A stretch of DNA of 30,504 bases. Origin: CAZOKH01 sp964580315 (GTDB taxonomy: Bacteria; Chloroflexota; Anaerolineae; Anaerolineales; Anaerolineaceae). Where the stretch lies: assembly GCA_964580315.1 (NCBI GenBank), contig CAZOKH010000045.1, positions 1 to 30,504 on the forward strand, in the 5' to 3' direction. Numbering within the stretch: the first letter of the stretch is position 1; the number at the start of each line of letters is the position of its first letter. The position numbers and the translations under genes were made by a program. Below the pieces are notes generated by a model that was not told the DNA's origin, did no database searches, and saw nothing but the letters and a program-made list of their open reading frames with translations. Positions 7,909 to 15,470 of the stretch are shown here, one piece after another.

Positions 7909-8316
7909 TCAGTTCGGCGAGAAGAAAACCAGCCTTTCAGCGTGGTTTGGAAAAACAAGCGGAACTGAAGATTGGGAAAGTTCGCCCGGGAAAGTGTTTA
8001 ACTGCTGCATGGCTATTTTAACCATATCCACCAGCTTGAGGAATTCCTCGGAGGAAAGGAATAATCCGTACTGCAAAATGCGCAGCGTGACGCCGCCTTC
8101 TGCATTTAAAGACAGGCTGATGGGTTCAGGACAAAACGCGTCATCAGGGCAGCTCTTTTTTTCATTCAGAACCCGCGACAGATAGGCAAAATCCTGCAGG
8201 CGAAAGCGGAAGGTTGTCATCCCCCAGGTGAGATGAATTGTGCCATGCTCACAAATGCTGATATATTTTTTCGCGTCAAGACTGATTAGAATCATATAGT
8301 GGTTAATGTGTTCCAT
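7909..8316 (-). CDS. Small protein of unknown function, paralogue of the next gene upstream
   Basis: A 135-residue soluble protein. I do not recognise a named domain. Its N-terminal ~45 residues contain ISICEHGTIHLTWG followed by a strand-rich stretch, and the C-terminal half has LRILQYGLFLSSEEFLKLVDMVKIAMQQL. The same order, with the motif CExGxxHxxWG and a later YGxxxxLxxxE segment, occurs in the gene directly upstream, so the two arose by duplication. The start ATG follows AGGAG by four bases and lies 25 bases inside the end of the upstream gene, so translation is probably coupled. It is last in an iron-response cluster (DtxR regulator, flavodoxin), which hints at a redox or metal-related role. 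The single Cys and the His of the motif could bind a metal. Confidence 0.75.
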   Translation of the reverse strand: MEHINHYMILISLDAKKYISICEHGTIHLTWGMTTFRFRLQDFAYLSRVLNEKKSCPDDAFCPEPISLSLNAEGGVTLRILQYGLFLSSEEFLKLVDMVKIAMQQLNTFPGELSQSSVPLVFPNHAERLVFFSPN

Positions 8317-8741
8317 GTTACTCCTACTTCGACGACGGTTTCTTCCGGCCTGCTTTGCGCTGCGCAGTCCTGTTCATTGGGCGGCAGCCATTTCTGGTTG
8401 GAAAAATAACCCTGGCTTCGCATCTGATGCAGTTGGTGGGCAGCATCCTCCACCGCGAGATGAAGCATCTGGCATTCTTTTGGGGTCAGCGAAATTTTCA
8501 CCGAGCCGTAAGGCAGGGTAACCAGGTTGTTTTCTTCAAGCGGGCATTGCTCATCACGCAGGCATTCCATGCTGCAAGATTTTTTGATGGCTGACAGCAA
8601 GAAGGGCAGTCCAATCAGGTCGCCAGGGCAATATACCAGGCTGTGCCTGCCCCACTCCACATGGACAAGCCCATACTCGCAAAGATAAATGCGGTGCCGG
8701 GCATCGCTTTGAAAAAGAATCTGGTCATGGCAGTCGCTCAT
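8292..8741 (-). CDS. Small Cys-containing protein of unknown function, paralogue of its downstream neighbour
   Basis: A 149-residue soluble protein with the pattern IYLCEYGLVHVEWG near residues 18-31, a Cys-rich middle (SCSMECLRDEQCPLEE) and VKISLTPKECQMLHLAVEDAAHQL. Several Cys are spaced in a way that could bind metal or form a disulfide. The ATG at 8741 is chosen over an in-frame TTG at 8765 because AGGG stands seven bases before it. It lies 96 bases after flavodoxin on the same strand. The CExGxxHxxWG core is shared with the following gene. I recall loosely similar short domains in Bacteroidetes proteins of unknown function, but cannot name the family with confidence. Confidence 0.75.
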   Translation of the reverse strand: MSDCHDQILFQSDARHRIYLCEYGLVHVEWGRHSLVYCPGDLIGLPFLLSAIKKSCSMECLRDEQCPLEENNLVTLPYGSVKISLTPKECQMLHLAVEDAAHQLHQMRSQGYFSNQKWLPPNEQDCAAQSRPEETVVEVGVTWNTLTTI

Positions 8742-8837
8742 ATTCAGCCCTTCAATTTTTTCCAAATGCCAAGTCTATTGCATTATCTTTCAACAGATTT
8801 GACATCCTCAAACACCTTGCTGAATGCGTTAATGCTT

Positions 8838-9362
8838 TTAAAGCCCAAATTCAGCCTGAAGCTGCTTCACCCAGCCCTTGATGCGTTCATCGCTCAGCGC
8901 CGCCTGATTGTCTTCATCCAGGGCAAGACCCATAAACTTTCCATCCTCAACCGCTCTGGATTCGGAAAAGTCATAGCCATCTGTGGAAGTAAAACCCACC
9001 AATTGTGCGCCGCGAGAAAGCACTTTTTCAGCCAAAATTCCCATGGCGTCCTGGTAAGTATCGCAATAACCGTTCTGGTCGCCCAGGCCAAAAATGGCAA
9101 CTTTTTTACCGCTCAAGTCCATCTTATCCAGCGAATCAATCACATCAGCCCAGTCATCCTGCAATTCTCCAAAATTCCAGGTGGAGCTTCCCAGGATAAG
9201 GGCATCGAATTCAAGCATCTTCTTGACATCAGTATTCGCAACATCAAAGATTGTTTCAATCACACCGGGTGCAAGTTCATTTAAGGATTGTTGAATTTTC
9301 TGAGCCGCATCACCAGTGGTTCCGTTTGTGCTTCCATAAAACAAACCAATTTTGGTTGACAT
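8838..9362 (-). CDS. fldA: Long-chain flavodoxin
   Basis: A 174-residue FMN electron carrier that replaces ferredoxin when iron is short. The FMN phosphate loop is YGSTNGTTGDAA (residues 9-20). The 60s loop is SSTWNFGELQDDW with W62 stacking on FMN, and the 90s loop is FGLGDQNGYCDTYQDA with Y99 on the other face. The ~20-residue insertion after GFTSTDGYDFSESRAVEDGKFMGLALDEDNQ marks the long-chain type. A perfect AAAGGAG ribosome site lies before the ATG. It follows a DtxR-family regulator by 54 bases on the same strand, so iron-dependent control is likely. Confidence 0.93.
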   Translation of the reverse strand: MSTKIGLFYGSTNGTTGDAAQKIQQSLNELAPGVIETIFDVANTDVKKMLEFDALILGSSTWNFGELQDDWADVIDSLDKMDLSGKKVAIFGLGDQNGYCDTYQDAMGILAEKVLSRGAQLVGFTSTDGYDFSESRAVEDGKFMGLALDEDNQAALSDERIKGWVKQLQAEFGL

Positions 9363-9416
9363 ATTGTCTTCTCCTTTGTTTACGGGTATGTGCTAAACGA
9401 ATAATAGCCGGGCATT

Positions 9417-10091
9417 CTACCCTTTCGGCAGATTGGCTTCAACAATGATGAATTCCGCGGCTTGCAAGCCAATCGCCACCTGCCTGTCTCCCACCTGCAA
9501 AGTGAGAGGGCCTTGCAGCGGGGCGGCAGAGACAATCGTTAAATCCTGTCCTGGCAGCAAGTTGCATTTTTGCAGATAGCGCAGCACATCTGTTTCAGTT
9601 GCAGTTACAGCTTGCACCTTCACCTGGCTGCCAACCGGCATTTCACTCAGCGGAACACCATCCAGCAACGCTATCGAACCATCCACCGCAGGGATGGGAT
9701 TACCGCGCGGACAGATCTTCGGGTCGCCGAGAAAGTCTGCCAGGGCGTTGGTTACTTCGGGCGCGGTGGCGTGTTCCAATGAGCAGGCAAATTCGTAAAT
9801 CAACGACCAGTCAATTTTCAAATATTGGAATAAAAAGACTTCCCACAGCCGTTGGCGGCGTATCACGTTGGAAGCCAGTTCGCGCCCTTTTTCTGTCAGC
9901 CTGACGCCTTTGTAAGGGATATAGCTGGTTAAACCCATCTCTCCCAGTTTGCGAATCATCTCATTTGCCGAGACGGGCGTCACCCCCAGCCGTTCAGCCA
10001 GGCGCGGAGGCAGCACGGGTTCACCGCCGCCCATTTCCAGCAGCACTTTTAGATACATTTCGACGCTATCGTTCGGGTGATGAAAAGTCAT
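9417..10091 (-). CDS. DtxR/IdeR-family metal-dependent repressor
   Basis: A 224-residue iron-type repressor. Residues 1-70 are the winged helix (LPPRLAERLGVTPVSANEMIRKLGEMGL, wing YKGVRLTEKGRELA). Residues ~72-135 are the metal and dimer domain with CSLEHATAPEV and the FLGDPKICPRGNPIP signature. Residues ~145-220 are a FeoA/SH3-like domain. Aligned by eye with DtxR, the primary iron site is complete (M12, C103, E106, H107), and Cys rather than Glu at 103 favours iron over manganese. Two of the three ancillary-site ligands are changed (His to Q80, His to Y99; E84 kept). The ATG at 10091 is chosen over an upstream TTG because the predicted transcription start and operator overlap the latter. 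Confidence 0.9.
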   Translation of the reverse strand: MTFHHPNDSVEMYLKVLLEMGGGEPVLPPRLAERLGVTPVSANEMIRKLGEMGLTSYIPYKGVRLTEKGRELASNVIRRQRLWEVFLFQYLKIDWSLIYEFACSLEHATAPEVTNALADFLGDPKICPRGNPIPAVDGSIALLDGVPLSEMPVGSQVKVQAVTATETDVLRYLQKCNLLPGQDLTIVSAAPLQGPLTLQVGDRQVAIGLQAAEFIIVEANLPKG

Positions 10092-10112
10092 AAGGTATAT
10101 CTTTGTATTATG

Positions 10113-10128
10113 ATAAGGCAAGCCTTAT
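10113..10128 (-). promoter_or_regulatory. Probable DtxR-type operator palindrome
   Basis: ATAAGGC-AA-GCCTTAT is a perfect 7-2-7 palindrome overlapping the end of the -10 box and the start of transcription of the regulator gene. AGGC/GCCT half-sites are typical of the DtxR/MntR family. Autoregulation, and control of the downstream flavodoxin, is inferred. Confidence 0.6.
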
Positions 10129-10155
10129 ATTAGTCGTGCTCATGGAATTTGTCAA
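10127..10155 (-). promoter_or_regulatory. Sigma-70 promoter of the dtxR-flavodoxin unit
   Basis: Minus-strand TTGACA (10155-10150) and TAATAT (10132-10127) are spaced by 17 bases. The operator palindrome begins in the -10 box. Confidence 0.65.
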
Positions 10156-10417
10156 GAGGTTGAATTGAAAACCGGGCAAAAGACCGAATGCCAAATTTCG
10201 CGAAAAATGAAGTGGTGGCATTCAAAACAGGAAAAATTGCCGGAGTCACCACTTGGGATAACTATTTCCCAAAAAAAAACAAATTCTGGCAATGAAACAG
10301 GTTCCAGGCAGTCGATTCTGTCACTTTTACTTGACTCGATCATCTATAATATTAATTAGACAAGTTCTATCGCAATAAAACCATTCGATAGAAAACCATT
10401 CCATCAGGAGGAATATC

Positions 10418-10627
10418 ATGAAAATCAGTGCCCGCAACATTCTAAAAGGCAAAATAAAGAAAGTCGTGCTCGGCGCAGTCAATGCCGAGGTGGTGCTCGA
10501 AATTGCCCCCGGCGTCGAAGTGGTAGCCATGATCACCAAAGCATCAGCCGAAGGGCTGGGCTTGAAGGAAGGTAAAGAAGCCTACGCGGTAGTTAAAGCA
10601 TCCAATGTGATGGTGGCTATCGACTAA
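10418..10627 (+). CDS. mop: Molbindin (Mop-domain molybdopterin/molybdate-binding protein)
   Basis: A 69-residue single Mop (TOBE-type) domain. The canonical reading is SARNILKGKIKKV, then GAVNAEVVLEI, then VVAMITKASAEGLGLKEGKEAYAVVKASNVMVA. Free-standing Mop proteins assemble as hexamers that store molybdate or tungstate in the cytoplasm. A very strong AGGAGG ribosome site is six bases from the ATG. A TATAAT at 10347-10352 could be the -10 box, though no good -35 stands before it. There are no molybdate transport or cofactor genes in the window. The stop overlaps the stop of the converging gene by three bases, with no terminator between them. Confidence 0.92.
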   Translation: MKISARNILKGKIKKVVLGAVNAEVVLEIAPGVEVVAMITKASAEGLGLKEGKEAYAVVKASNVMVAID

Positions 10628-13188
10628 TCATCGTCGTCTTCCGGGAAGATGACCGTCAAATCCTGATAAACGTAACCGGTGGCTTTCGTATCGATGGTGC
10701 CGGTGCAGTGTGACGTTTCTACTTCTTCGCCTTCAATGGTAGCCACCCCGCCACCAATAGTGAAATCGACCGTGTAATGCGCCACGCCGTCTGATAGGCG
10801 GTACAGCCCTTCGGGCGCCGATCCGCCGTTGAAGGTGATCGTGCCTAGTTGCGTGTTGTTGGTTTGCTCGATTGTTTTGAAGGTCACCTGGCTGTCAACG
10901 GTGCCATACATAACTATGAAACCTGAACAACCCGCCGCCAGCAGGCACAACAGCAAAGCACCCGCCAGCAAGGCTCGCGACTTGCGGCGCACACCCAGCC
11001 AGGCTAAAGGAAGGATGGGAATGGCTGCCAGACCGATGCCGGCTGCTGCCTGTTTGGTTTGCGGTGAAAGCGGCAAACTGCTGCTAGACGACTGGGGAAA
11101 AGTGGAATGAGTGGTAAGCGCCACCCCGTCGGCAGACTGCACGGCTTTGGCATTGTAAATAACATCGCCCGGGCTGGTACCCGGCGGAAGCTTGGCAGCA
11201 TTCAGATTCCAGGTATATTCTCCGCTGGCGGCTTCGCGGGTGAATGAGCCGAAATCGCCCATCAAAGTTCCAAGTAGCGGGAAAAGAAGGGGGTCGGTCT
11301 CGTCCTTCCCGGTGCAGGTAATGTTATTGCTGATCACTTCGCCGTTTTCGATAAACCAGTAGCCGCTCAGGTCGTACATCTGGTCGATGACCACCGGCAC
11401 AGTTTTGGTAACCAGTTCGATACTCCGGTCATTGTCAATCAACTTGAGCGTCAGGTCATAACTTCCCAGTTCATTGTAGGCAAATTTTATCTTGCCGCCG
11501 GCAGCCGCCTCTTCACGCGTCAGGTTGATTTCGCCGCTGCTTGGATTGTCTTTGGTGCTGGCGCCGCCAAAGTCCCATTCCAGGGTTAAATTTTCGATAA
11601 AATCCGGGAGTTCACTTGCCACCTTCCATTCAAATGTGTAAGGCTGCAGCATAACACCTTTGTTGACTGAATCGGGGGTTACAGCCAGGTTGACTTCTAT
11701 GGGGCAAGTCACCAGATCGGGTTCAATGGGGTTTGATAAATCGCTGTATTGAAAGACTTCCTGGCGCTCAAAGGGACCGTAACCACGCGCCCAACTCTGG
11801 CAGTTGCCCACGCCGTGGTCATAACAGGCCTGTTCATCACACGAACTGAGCGACCCGTGCATACAGTAAAATGCCATCCACGAATCGCAGCCATACTGCT
11901 CATTGCAGGCATCATAACAGCCATCATGCCACACGCAGCCGGTGTGCACTCCACATGTATAGATGATCAGGGGCTCTTTGTAACCGGTGTTCTTCTTGGT
12001 TTTCTTATCCACCAGGCAGCGCTCTCCAGTTGATTCAGTGCAGTTGGTGGTGGTGCAATCCATGCCGCAGGCACCGCGGCATTTTGCGCTGCAATCGCCC
12101 AGTTCATTGACCGGGTGCGTGATGAGCTTTCCATTTTCCCCTTCGCCGTCATCATCGTCATCATCGTCATCGCCGTCATCGCCGTCATCATCGTCATCAT
12201 CGTCATCATCATCTGCGGCAACCATAAAGGGCTGCAAAAAAGCATTGGTCAAAGACGCCGCCGGCGCACAAATTGACGCCGGTTTAGCCGAGCCATTCAG
12301 TGCAGGTGTGTTCAGGCTGCTGTTTTCATCGGATGGTTCAGCCCCGGGCTCTGCCTCCACCGAACCTTTCTCGTCAAAAGGGAAATAGCCCATGACAAAC
12401 GGCACAGATGACGAAGGAGAAACCTCAAAAAGCGGTGGTTCTTCATCATCAGCGTTTTGCGCCGATCCGGCAATCACCTGCGGGCAGTCCGACATTTCAA
12501 CCAGTCGCTGCACCTCAGCCCAGCGGTCGGTGACGGCGTATTTCAAATGCATTTGCAGCGGCACCAGCAAAGCCGCCATTTGCTCAGCAGTCGGCCGGTC
12601 GGCGCCCTGTTTGCACGCCAGGTTGAACGGCAGCACCAGCAGCGCTTCACCCAGCTCACCTTCCGAAAAATCTTCTAGGGCAGCCTGCTCATCAGCAGTC
12701 AACGCCCCGTCGCCGTCCAGGGTCAAATTATTCCATGCCACACTGGCCTTTTTGTCTGCGGTGATGCTGGCAGTCAATTCCCGCTCGCCGTCCAAAAAAG
12801 TCGCCACGCCGTCTTTGGAGATGGAGTACTGGATGGACGCCTCGCCTTCGGAGGGCTGATATTCGCCCTTCACCGTTTTACTGCCCAGGCCGGGCAGCGA
12901 ATCGGGCAGCATACCCCACAGATCGATGCCCGCCATTTCCAGGATCTGATCGCCAAAAAACCAGCCGCCAATTGCCAGGCAAGCACACACCGCCAGGAGG
13001 ATTAATCCCCCCCCCAGCACAAACCAGCGTTTTTTCAACTTCTTGGATTGAGCAGGAGGCGCGGATTGTGCAGCCGGCGGTGTTGCCTGGGCAGGCATTG
13101 CCTCAATTTTTTGCCCGCACTGGGGGCAAAACTCACTGGTTTCTGAGATTGAAGCCTGACAATTGGGACATACGCGAATGGCATCCAT
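10624..13188 (-). CDS. Large zinc-ribbon membrane protein with poly-Asp tract and phospholipase-A2-like motif
   Basis: An 854-residue protein I cannot assign to one family. In order: a zinc ribbon (C7-x2-C10, C21-x2-C24); a Pro/Ala linker; a membrane segment at 55-77; an extracytoplasmic part with no signal peptide; an acidic run of 20 Asp and 2 Gly (326-347); a Cys-rich stretch of ~100 residues containing CGVHTGCVWHDGCYDAC near 412-428, close to the phospholipase A2 active-site pattern C-x2-H-D-x-C; a PKD-like beta domain (FEWKVASEL...LEWDFGG...LTLKLID); two hydrophobic segments near 715-765; and a C-terminal strand region ending in DDDD. The start ATG follows GGGAG. A calcium-dependent lipid-acting domain is a plausible reading, because PLA2 enzymes need Ca2+ and the acidic run could bind it. 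The N-terminal ribbon would lie inside the cell. Confidence 0.8.
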   Translation of the reverse strand: MDAIRVCPNCQASISETSEFCPQCGQKIEAMPAQATPPAAQSAPPAQSKKLKKRWFVLGGGLILLAVCACLAIGGWFFGDQILEMAGIDLWGMLPDSLPGLGSKTVKGEYQPSEGEASIQYSISKDGVATFLDGERELTASITADKKASVAWNNLTLDGDGALTADEQAALEDFSEGELGEALLVLPFNLACKQGADRPTAEQMAALLVPLQMHLKYAVTDRWAEVQRLVEMSDCPQVIAGSAQNADDEEPPLFEVSPSSSVPFVMGYFPFDEKGSVEAEPGAEPSDENSSLNTPALNGSAKPASICAPAASLTNAFLQPFMVAADDDDDDDDDDGDDGDDDDDDDDGEGENGKLITHPVNELGDCSAKCRGACGMDCTTTNCTESTGERCLVDKKTKKNTGYKEPLIIYTCGVHTGCVWHDGCYDACNEQYGCDSWMAFYCMHGSLSSCDEQACYDHGVGNCQSWARGYGPFERQEVFQYSDLSNPIEPDLVTCPIEVNLAVTPDSVNKGVMLQPYTFEWKVASELPDFIENLTLEWDFGGASTKDNPSSGEINLTREEAAAGGKIKFAYNELGSYDLTLKLIDNDRSIELVTKTVPVVIDQMYDLSGYWFIENGEVISNNITCTGKDETDPLLFPLLGTLMGDFGSFTREAASGEYTWNLNAAKLPPGTSPGDVIYNAKAVQSADGVALTTHSTFPQSSSSSLPLSPQTKQAAAGIGLAAIPILPLAWLGVRRKSRALLAGALLLCLLAAGCSGFIVMYGTVDSQVTFKTIEQTNNTQLGTITFNGGSAPEGLYRLSDGVAHYTVDFTIGGGVATIEGEEVETSHCTGTIDTKATGYVYQDLTVIFPEDDDD
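12148..12213 (-). repeat. In-frame trinucleotide tract coding poly-Asp
   Basis: Twenty-two consecutive codons of GAT/GAC type broken by two GGC codons. Such tracts can change length by slippage without shifting frame, because each unit is one codon. Confidence 0.85.
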
Positions 13189-13395
13189 TATTCAACTCCC
13201 TATAAATCGGAAAAAGTTTCACATCTGCTTTTTTTCGAAACGAAAATGTTGAACACATTTTCTGTAGGGTTAAAATCAAAGCGCACGGTAAAACAGCAGG
13301 ATGCCTACATGTACTATTCAACATCTATCTAAGATAATAGATTAACTTTTGGAAAAATACAACGATTACATCCTGTTGGGTGTGCTTTAATGCAG

Positions 13396-13466
13396 GTGCG
13401 CTTCAGGGCACCACGCGCAGCCAGCATGCCTCCCGGTATGGTAGGATGTGCTTCAGCGCACCACGC
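13396..13466. repeat. Two copies of a short REP-like sequence
   Basis: 13396-13416 and 13446-13466 match at 18 of 21 positions and share GCTTCAG-x-GCACCACGC. In each, GTGC and GCAC can pair across the CTTCAG, giving a small hairpin. A weaker third match begins near 13379 (GGTGTGCTTTAATGC). They lie in the 296-base gap upstream of the zinc-ribbon gene and downstream of the flavoprotein gene, both of which read leftward. Confidence 0.5.
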
Positions 13467-13484
13467 CTCTCGCCGCCACGGCAA

Positions 13485-14666
13485 CTACAACAAACGCAGC
13501 AATGTCGATAACCGCAATGCCAATCGTGGAGAGCGCTTGTGCAGCAAAATATGCCCCATCAGCAGCGCCAATTCATCATCTTTTTGCAAACGTCGAAAGA
13601 GAGCATCCAAACGTCCAGGGTTATTCAGCAAGCTGCGCAAGATTCGCGCTGCACGTGCATCCGCTTCATAATGAGCGCGTAATTCCCGGCTGTAGCTGGA
13701 CAATCCCTTCTCCGAGAGGTCGTCATCTTCAAGGGCAAGGCGGGTATGTTCGGCGGCCATTTCGCCGCTGCGCAAAGCCGGGGCAATGCCCACCCCGCTG
13801 AACGGCCCCACCAGCCCGGCGGCATCTCCCACCGCCAGCATTCTTTCCCCATGTGCGCGCTGATCGATCAACTGGGTGCGCAGTGGATGCCCCCGCACAG
13901 GGCCGTCTGGCTCCGTGCGCAGCAAACGCCCTTCGGTGATGGGATCGGTCATAAAGCGCTGCAACTCATGCTGCAAGTTGATCTCACCACGGCGTACGCG
14001 GTTGGTGTAGGTGCCGCTGCCGATGTTCACCCGGCCTCCGCCCACCGGGAAAATCCAGTTGTACCCCGGCAAGATGCCTGCCTGGAAATGGATTTCCAAC
14101 CGGTCTGCGGGCCCGCTGTCGCCGGTGAGATACTGCCGCACAGCCGAAAGTTCAGGGCCTGCACGGGTCAAACCCAGGCGGCGCGCCAGCGTCCCGGCGC
14201 TGCCTTCAGCAAGGATCAACAGGCGGGCTTGCAGCTCGCCCTTGTCGGTTTGCAGCGTCACCCCCTGCTGCCCATCAATGCTGGCGTCGCAAACCATGCA
14301 ATTTTGATGCAGCTCGGCGCCGGATTCAACCGCCTTTTGCGCCAGCAGGGCGTCCATCAGGCGGCGCGGAATCAGCCTGCCCACCACGTCTTCACCATCA
14401 CGGGCAAAGGGAATATCCAGGATCAATCCGCCGGGTGACGACAGGCGTAAAGCCGGCATCACCGGGAAACCGGCCGCCCAATCGCCCAGCCCGCAGCGCT
14501 GCAGCACTTCCAAACCTTCCGATGTGACACCGTCGCCGCAGCTTTTATCGCGCGGAAAGGTATCTTTTTCCAGTAAAGCCACCTTGATTCCCACAGCCGC
14601 CAGGCGCTGCGCTGCTACGCTTCCGCCGGGTCCTGCTCCCACTACAGCCACATCGAACAGCGTCAT
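13485..14666 (-). CDS. Geranylgeranyl reductase family FAD-dependent oxidoreductase (menaquinone reductase MenJ-like)
   Basis: A 393-residue flavoprotein that saturates isoprenoid double bonds. The FAD-binding Rossmann start is DVAVVGAGPGGSVAAQRLA (G10-x-G12-x-x-G15) with the acidic LLEKD after strand two. FPRDKSCGDGVTSEGL (37-52) is the family's PxxKxCGDG segment. ERMLAVGDAAGLVGPFSGVGIAPALRSGEMAA is the second FAD motif. Close relatives include mycobacterial MenJ, which reduces one menaquinone isoprene unit, and archaeal lipid and chlorophyll-tail reductases; the DKSCGDG form and bacterial context favour a quinone or carotenoid-type substrate. The last ~25 residues are basic and Leu-rich (KRSPRLALRLSTLLRLL), possibly membrane-associating. 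No partner gene is adjacent. Confidence 0.88.
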   Translation of the reverse strand: MTLFDVAVVGAGPGGSVAAQRLAAVGIKVALLEKDTFPRDKSCGDGVTSEGLEVLQRCGLGDWAAGFPVMPALRLSSPGGLILDIPFARDGEDVVGRLIPRRLMDALLAQKAVESGAELHQNCMVCDASIDGQQGVTLQTDKGELQARLLILAEGSAGTLARRLGLTRAGPELSAVRQYLTGDSGPADRLEIHFQAGILPGYNWIFPVGGGRVNIGSGTYTNRVRRGEINLQHELQRFMTDPITEGRLLRTEPDGPVRGHPLRTQLIDQRAHGERMLAVGDAAGLVGPFSGVGIAPALRSGEMAAEHTRLALEDDDLSEKGLSSYSRELRAHYEADARAARILRSLLNNPGRLDALFRRLQKDDELALLMGHILLHKRSPRLALRLSTLLRLL

Positions 14667-14743
14667 TCTTTTTCAAACCTCCAGCATTGTAATGATGTTG
14701 TGGCGTTATTTTACTTCTAAAAATTCACACAATCTTTGTAATT

Positions 14744-14764
14744 CTTTCATGAAAGGTTCATGAA
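14744..14764. promoter_or_regulatory. Tandem TTCATGAA palindromes in a divergent promoter region
   Basis: CTTTCATGAAAG (14744-14755) is a perfect 12-base palindrome and TTCATGAA recurs at 14757-14764. They lie between the divergent flavoprotein and cytochrome genes, 54 bases before the cytochrome start. A two-site regulator is plausible; none is identified. Confidence 0.35.
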
Positions 14765-14817
14765 AAAGTTTTAAGATCACATTCAGAAAGCTGTTGTTTA
14801 CAAGAAAGGAGTTGTTT

Positions 14818-15447
14818 ATGACAATAAAAACCAATGCTGAAGAGATCTCAAAGAAAACCCGTCGCAACTGGTGGATGGATGCCGGTTTGCTGGTTGCTGC
14901 CGCGGCTGCGATTCTGTCAGGAATCTACTTCCTGTTTTTCCCTTCCGGGTACCAGGGCGGGCGAAACCCGCTGTATAACACCGTAATCCTTTTTGACCGC
15001 CACACCTGGGACGAAATCCACACCTGGAGCGGAATACTGATCACCATCATGGTATTGGTGCATCTGGCTCTGCATGCTGATTGGATTGCCAGCATATCCC
15101 GCCACATTATCGGGCACATTCGAGGGCAAAGGCCGCCGCTTAAAGCGCAGGTTAAACGCAACTTAATATTGAATGTGATTGAGGCAATATCATTTTTCCT
15201 GACAGCCATATCAGGAGTGTATTTTCTGTTCATTCCATCCGGGCGCAGCAGCATCGATCCTGTATTTTTGTATTCCCGCTACACCTGGGATATGATCCAC
15301 ACCTGGGCTGGTATTGTTTTCACAATCACGGTTATCCTGCATTTTGCCATTCACTGGCGCTGGATGGCCAAAGTAACCCGGAAAATTTTCCGCCGGGCAG
15401 AAGAGGCTGTATCAATTCCCACAGCAACCATTCAAAAATCCATCTAA
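14818..15447 (+). CDS. Duplicated DUF4405 (flavinylation-associated) membrane cytochrome
   Basis: A 209-residue membrane protein with four hydrophobic helices in two similar halves (about 21-90 and 119-183). Each half reads SGIYFLF-PSG, then an aromatic/basic segment ending in HTWD or YTWD, IHTW, and a helix with H-x3-H before a W (H62, H68, H82, H86 in half one; H161, H175, H179 in half two). Paired His in this order are likely ligands of b-type haem. DUF4405 proteins pass electrons across the membrane, often to flavinylated extracytoplasmic carriers. The ATG at 14818 follows AAAGGAG, so the upstream in-frame TTG (14794) is rejected. The gene is followed after 23 bases by an anchored partner. 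Confidence 0.88.
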   Translation: MTIKTNAEEISKKTRRNWWMDAGLLVAAAAAILSGIYFLFFPSGYQGGRNPLYNTVILFDRHTWDEIHTWSGILITIMVLVHLALHADWIASISRHIIGHIRGQRPPLKAQVKRNLILNVIEAISFFLTAISGVYFLFIPSGRSSIDPVFLYSRYTWDMIHTWAGIVFTITVILHFAIHWRWMAKVTRKIFRRAEEAVSIPTATIQKSI

Positions 15448-15470
15448 TGCATCTTATTAAGGAGATCATC

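Noticed and set aside
12148..12213. Regular GTCATC pattern as a CRISPR or satellite
   Set aside because: It is an in-frame Asp codon run in a protein; there are no spacers or separate repeats.
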